Source of the DNA: an uncultured Eggerthella sp.
GTDB lineage: Bacteria; Actinomycetota; Coriobacteriia; Coriobacteriales; Eggerthellaceae
DNA: 7,086 nt
NCBI GenBank assembly: GCA_900553605.1
Contig: USDX01000024.1
Span: 1-7,086, forward strand
Reading direction: 5' to 3'
Translations under genes and position numbers: made by a program
Part shown: in pieces, positions 5,345-7,086 of the stretch
Layout: every line of letters begins with the position of its first letter
Position numbering within the stretch: the first letter of the stretch is position 1
The notes under the pieces: generated by a model
Told to the model about the DNA's origin: nothing
The model's database searches: none
The model's input: only the letters and a program-made list of their open reading frames with translations

Positions 5345-5695
5345 ATGGAGCCTATCGAAGAGCCTTTCGAGGGCACGCAGCACTGCGACGGTGCGGGCAA
5401 CGTGTTTCCCGGCGAAGCTCCGCTCAGGTTCGGCAGCGCCGGCGCGGAGCCCAAGAGCTTCACGTGGTTCGAGAGCTTCACCGAGGCGATGCTCGACCTT
5501 GAGAGCCGCGAGGAGCAGGTGCGCTTCGTGATGGGCATCGTCGGCTACGGTGCTTACGGCATCGACCCGCTGTTCACCGAGCCTGCCCTGAAGCCACTGT
5601 TCCGCGTTATCAAGCCAATCATCGACACGAATAACAAGCGCAAAAACGGCGGTAGCAAGGGCGGCAGGCCCAACAAGTCGCAAGCCGCCAGCTAG
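5345..5695 (+). CDS. DUF6291-like protein of a phage/element replication module
   Basis: A 116-residue protein. Residues 38-112 match what I know of DUF6291: FTWFESFTEAMLDLE (39-53), EQVRFVMGIVGYGAYGIDP (57-75), an IKPIIDTNN block (89-97) and the ending NGGSKGGRPNK. Such domains often form the front part of phage replication-organiser-like proteins, with a long low-complexity tail after GGRP. Here the frame stops shortly after it. Downstream in the same frame, beyond a second stop, lies a coding-like RREEKRIEEK run, so the gene may have lost its tail. A weak GGTGA precedes the ATG. The candidate origin begins 11 bases downstream, a common arrangement of an initiator gene and its origin. A direct replication role is inferred. 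Confidence 0.65.
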   Translation: MEPIEEPFEGTQHCDGAGNVFPGEAPLRFGSAGAEPKSFTWFESFTEAMLDLESREEQVRFVMGIVGYGAYGIDPLFTEPALKPLFRVIKPIIDTNNKRKNGGSKGGRPNKSQAAS

Positions 5696-5705
5696 CAAGG
5701 AGCTA

Positions 5706-5777
5706 TAGGTTTAAACCTACCTGGAAACCATATCGGAAACCATAGGTTTAAACCCCATCCAACAACCGTTTGAAACC
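5706..5777. repeat. Iteron-like array ending in AAACC
   Basis: Successive units end in AAACC at 5717, 5729, 5741 and 5754, then 5777, giving spacings of 12, 12, 13 and 23. Two units contain the perfect palindrome GGTTTAAACC (5708-5717 and 5745-5754), two contain GGAAACC (5723-5729 and 5735-5741), and one is GTTTGAAACC (5768-5777). The array may bind an initiator. A 12-base period is also codon-compatible, so a degenerate protein tail repeat is an alternative. Confidence 0.6.
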
Positions 5778-5793
5778 TAAGGTTACGAACAAT

Positions 5794-5824
5794 TAGAAGA
5801 GAAGAGAAACGAATAGAAGAGAAG
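5794..5824. repeat. Purine-rich direct repeat pair
   Basis: TAGAAGAGAAG occurs at 5794-5804 and again at 5814-5824, 20 bases apart, in a strand-asymmetric A/G tract. It lies between the iteron-like array and the DnaA-box pair, where an unwinding region would be expected, although G content makes it less easily melted than a pure A/T stretch. Confidence 0.5.
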
Positions 5825-5839
5825 TTGTCCCGGCGTTTT

Positions 5840-5860
5840 TGTGGAAAACCTTGTGGATAA
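5840..5860. other. Pair of DnaA-box-like sites; candidate element replication origin with 5706-5824
   Basis: TGTGGATAA (5852-5860) is the exact complement of the consensus DnaA box TTATCCACA. TGTGGAAAA (5840-5848) is a one-mismatch version in the same orientation, exactly 12 bases away. Together with the AAACC array and purine tract upstream, this makes the non-coding 5696-5899 a compact candidate origin directly after the DUF6291-like gene. Chance occurrence of one box is possible; two phased boxes beside repeats is less so. Confidence 0.5.
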
Positions 5861-5899
5861 CTCCTCCGAGATTTCGACCCTGGAAAGGGAGGTTTTGAA

Positions 5900-6043
5900 A
5901 TGCGTCTGGACGAATACGTGAACAAGGTGCCGAAGCGGGAGTGCCCGCAGTGCGGCAAGCGCCGCCCGCATGACTGGTTCGTCCCGTTGAGCGCCGTTTG
6001 CTGGAAGTGCCGCCAGCGCAACGGGAAGGCGGCTCGCAAGTGA
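5900..6043 (+). CDS. Zinc-ribbon microprotein
   Basis: A 47-residue protein. CPQC (Cys15, Cys18) and CWKC (Cys34, Cys37), 15 residues apart, form a treble-clef or ribbon-like four-Cys zinc site; the ends are basic. AAAGGGAGG (5884-5892) lies 7 bases before the ATG, an excellent ribosome site. The stop TGA overlaps the GTG of the next gene by 4 bases. Such short basic zinc proteins in mobile elements often bind nucleic acid or a partner protein; the position just ahead of the integrase is where an excisionase is often found, but no excisionase fold can be claimed. Confidence 0.7.
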   Translation: MRLDEYVNKVPKRECPQCGKRRPHDWFVPLSAVCWKCRQRNGKAARK

Positions 6044-6243
6044 GCCGCAAGGGCCCGCTGGAGGTGCGCGAGCTGCTGTGCGAGCTGTCCGAGCACCTGA
6101 ACCGGCGCATAACCGTTGCCGAGCGCAAGGGCTACGAGTGCTCCAAGGTGCCGGTGGGCGAGCTGGAGGAATGGTTCGACCTGGTGCTGGATGCTATCGA
6201 AGTGGCCGATGCGGCAGTGAAGGCGGCGCGCGATGGGCGCTGA
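6040..6243 (+). CDS. Small hypothetical protein between zinc ribbon and integrase
   Basis: Not recognised. A 67-residue, mostly helical protein with LEVREL and ELSEHLNRRI (7-12 and 15-24), VGELEEWFDLVLDAIEVADA (38-57) and a basic end. Start GTG 6040 is chosen because it overlaps the previous stop (GTGA), giving translational coupling; the longer frame from 5998 would overlap the zinc-ribbon gene widely. The stop lies 11 bases inside the integrase gene. By position it could be a recombination directionality factor, but it lacks an obvious MerR-like HTH. Confidence 0.6.
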   Translation: MSRKGPLEVRELLCELSEHLNRRITVAERKGYECSKVPVGELEEWFDLVLDAIEVADAAVKAARDGR

Positions 6244-7054
6244 GGTCAAGCTCGATGCTCGTGGCGTTTGGTACGCGCAGCCCTACCTGGGAACAGCCCC
6301 GGACGGGCGGCAGATTCGCCCGCGCCGCAGCTTCCCCGCCGCCGGCAGCAGGGCAGAGGCGCAGGAGCTGGCTGATGCGTGGTACGCGCAGCTTTCCGCC
6401 GACGGGCGGGTTAAGAGCGCCCTCATGGTTGACCTGCTGTGGGCGTACATCGAGGATCGCAAGGCGAAGGGCGCAAGCCCCAACACCGTGAAGCGATGGA
6501 GCCTGTTCACCCGAACGTACGTGGGGCGCTACCTGAGGGGCCGCGTGGCGCGAGAGCTCACCGTGATGGAGCTGAACGACTTCGAGCGAAGGCTCTTGGC
6601 GCCCAAAGAGCGCGGCGGGCAGGGGCTCTCCCGCAACAGCGTGCTTTCCGTACACCACTTCCTGCGCGGCGCGTACGGCTGGTGGGTGAGGGCGGGAATC
6701 TGCGATTCCAACCCGATGCTGGACGTCGAGAAGCCCGTTGAGCACCGCCACGAGGCGGTTGCCGTGGACGAGTGGGACTACGCGCGGCTGTCGGATTCCA
6801 TCATGGACCTGTTCCTGGTGCGCGACCTCTCCGCCCGGAGCGTGCGCAAGGCGGCATACGCCTTCGCCGCGTGGCTTGCCCTGCACACGGGCATGCGCGT
6901 CGGCGAGGTGTGCGCCCTGCGAAGGCGCGACGTGAACCGCCGCATGGGCTACGTGCACGTGTGCGGCAAGGTGGTGGAGCTGCCGGGCGGCGGAACCGAG
7001 CGCGTTGACATCCCCAAGAGCCGCATGAATCTGAATCTGCCCCATTTTCGTTGA
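6233..7054 (+). pseudogene. Tyrosine site-specific integrase, truncated before HxxR and catalytic Tyr
   Basis: Tyrosine integrases cut and rejoin DNA at att sites through a Tyr-linked intermediate. The N-terminal part (1-55, VWYAQPYLGTAPDGRQIRPR) resembles an arm-binding domain. A SAM-like core-binding domain covers about 64-165. The catalytic domain begins near 175 and shows LHTGMRVGEVCALRRRDV with Arg222, then the hairpin region KVVELPGGGTERVDIPKS with Lys262. The usual continuation (HxxR, His/Trp and Tyr, another 90-120 residues) is absent. After PKSR (264) nine unrelated residues lead to TGA. The break at about 7025 coincides with sequence resembling an insertion end, so the gene is probably disrupted and inactive. 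The ATG at 6233 overlaps the previous gene by 11 bases. Confidence 0.85.
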
Positions 7055-7086
7055 CGGGTCCTATGCCGCCTGCGTGCGGCCCTTCC
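7025..7086. mobile_element. Probable end of an inserted element, possibly an IS21-like insertion sequence
   Basis: Integrase similarity stops at about 7024 and a new sequence begins with a tandem hexamer (TGAATC twice at 7026-7037). On the opposite strand, GTCAACGAAAATGG (complement of 7040-7053) resembles terminal sequences I associate with IS21-type elements, and TG at the edge fits their TG...CA ends. No transposase is in the window, so the family is tentative. A genomic rearrangement or assembly joint is an alternative. Confidence 0.35.

Larger units (their letters stand above)
2017..7086. mobile_element. Integrated mobile element at tRNA-Lys (phage- or ICE-like), right end outside the window
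   Basis: The stretch begins at the tRNA-Lys terminator and holds two recombinases of different classes, a divergent XRE regulatory pair, a DUF6291-like replication-module gene, a candidate origin and many small overlapping genes. No capsid, terminase, relaxase or coupling protein is seen, so it cannot be assigned to prophage, ICE or mobilizable island. It may be one element or two overlapping ones. Confidence 0.75.

Noticed and set aside
4532..5698. Minus-strand 388-residue frame
   Set aside because: It is the long antisense shadow expected in G+C-rich coding DNA. The plus-strand genes 4691-5695 have good ribosome sites, coupled starts and recognisable DUF6291 motifs.
5706..5777. CRISPR array
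   Set aside because: Units are 12 bases with no distinct spacers; far too short for repeat-spacer structure.
6194..7045. Minus-strand 283-residue frame
   Set aside because: His/Val-rich antisense shadow of the integrase, without family motifs; the plus strand shows clear integrase blocks.

Overview
The window joins a conserved chromosomal stretch (1 to about 2020) to the left part of an integrated mobile element (about 2020 to 7086). The left part holds the last codons of what is probably nadD, then yqeK and rsfS, followed by tRNA-Arg(TCT), tRNA-His(GTG) and tRNA-Lys(CTT). G+C-rich codon choice, the nadD-yqeK-rsfS order and the style of the element genes suggest a high-G+C Gram-positive, most likely Coriobacteriia/Eggerthellaceae. 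That placement is inference; there is no rRNA or marker gene to confirm it.

The element begins immediately downstream of tRNA-Lys. On the minus strand, an XRE-type regulator is followed by a serine recombinase gene interrupted by an in-frame TAA. The 3' end of the recombinase frame runs through the antisense of the tRNA-Lys terminator and into the tRNA itself, as expected if integration at the tRNA fused it to host sequence. A 231-base AT-rich divergent control region (3820-4050) carries two related 6-7 bp inverted repeats, a good minus-strand promoter overlapping one of them, and two strong hairpins ahead of the rightward regulator gene.

Rightward from 4051 runs a tight operon-like series: a second small XRE regulator, a 67-residue protein, a small two-helix membrane protein of uncertain start, a 133-residue and an 86-residue conserved-looking unknown, and a DUF6291-like protein of the type found in phage/element replication modules. 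Next comes a 204-base gap with 12-bp-spaced AAACC repeats, a purine-rich repeat pair and two DnaA-box-like sites 12 bp apart. This is a good candidate replication origin. After it lie a 47-residue zinc-ribbon microprotein, a 67-residue unknown that overlaps it by 4 bases, and a tyrosine integrase.

The tyrosine integrase keeps its N-terminal, core-binding and first catalytic-Arg regions but stops before the HxxR box and the catalytic Tyr. Sequence from about 7025 looks like the end of another inserted element. Both recombinases are therefore damaged, so the element is probably immobilised unless stop readthrough or a helper element supplies recombinase. Regulation and replication modules still look intact. 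No relaxase, capsid, toxin-antitoxin, CRISPR or recognisable defence gene is visible.
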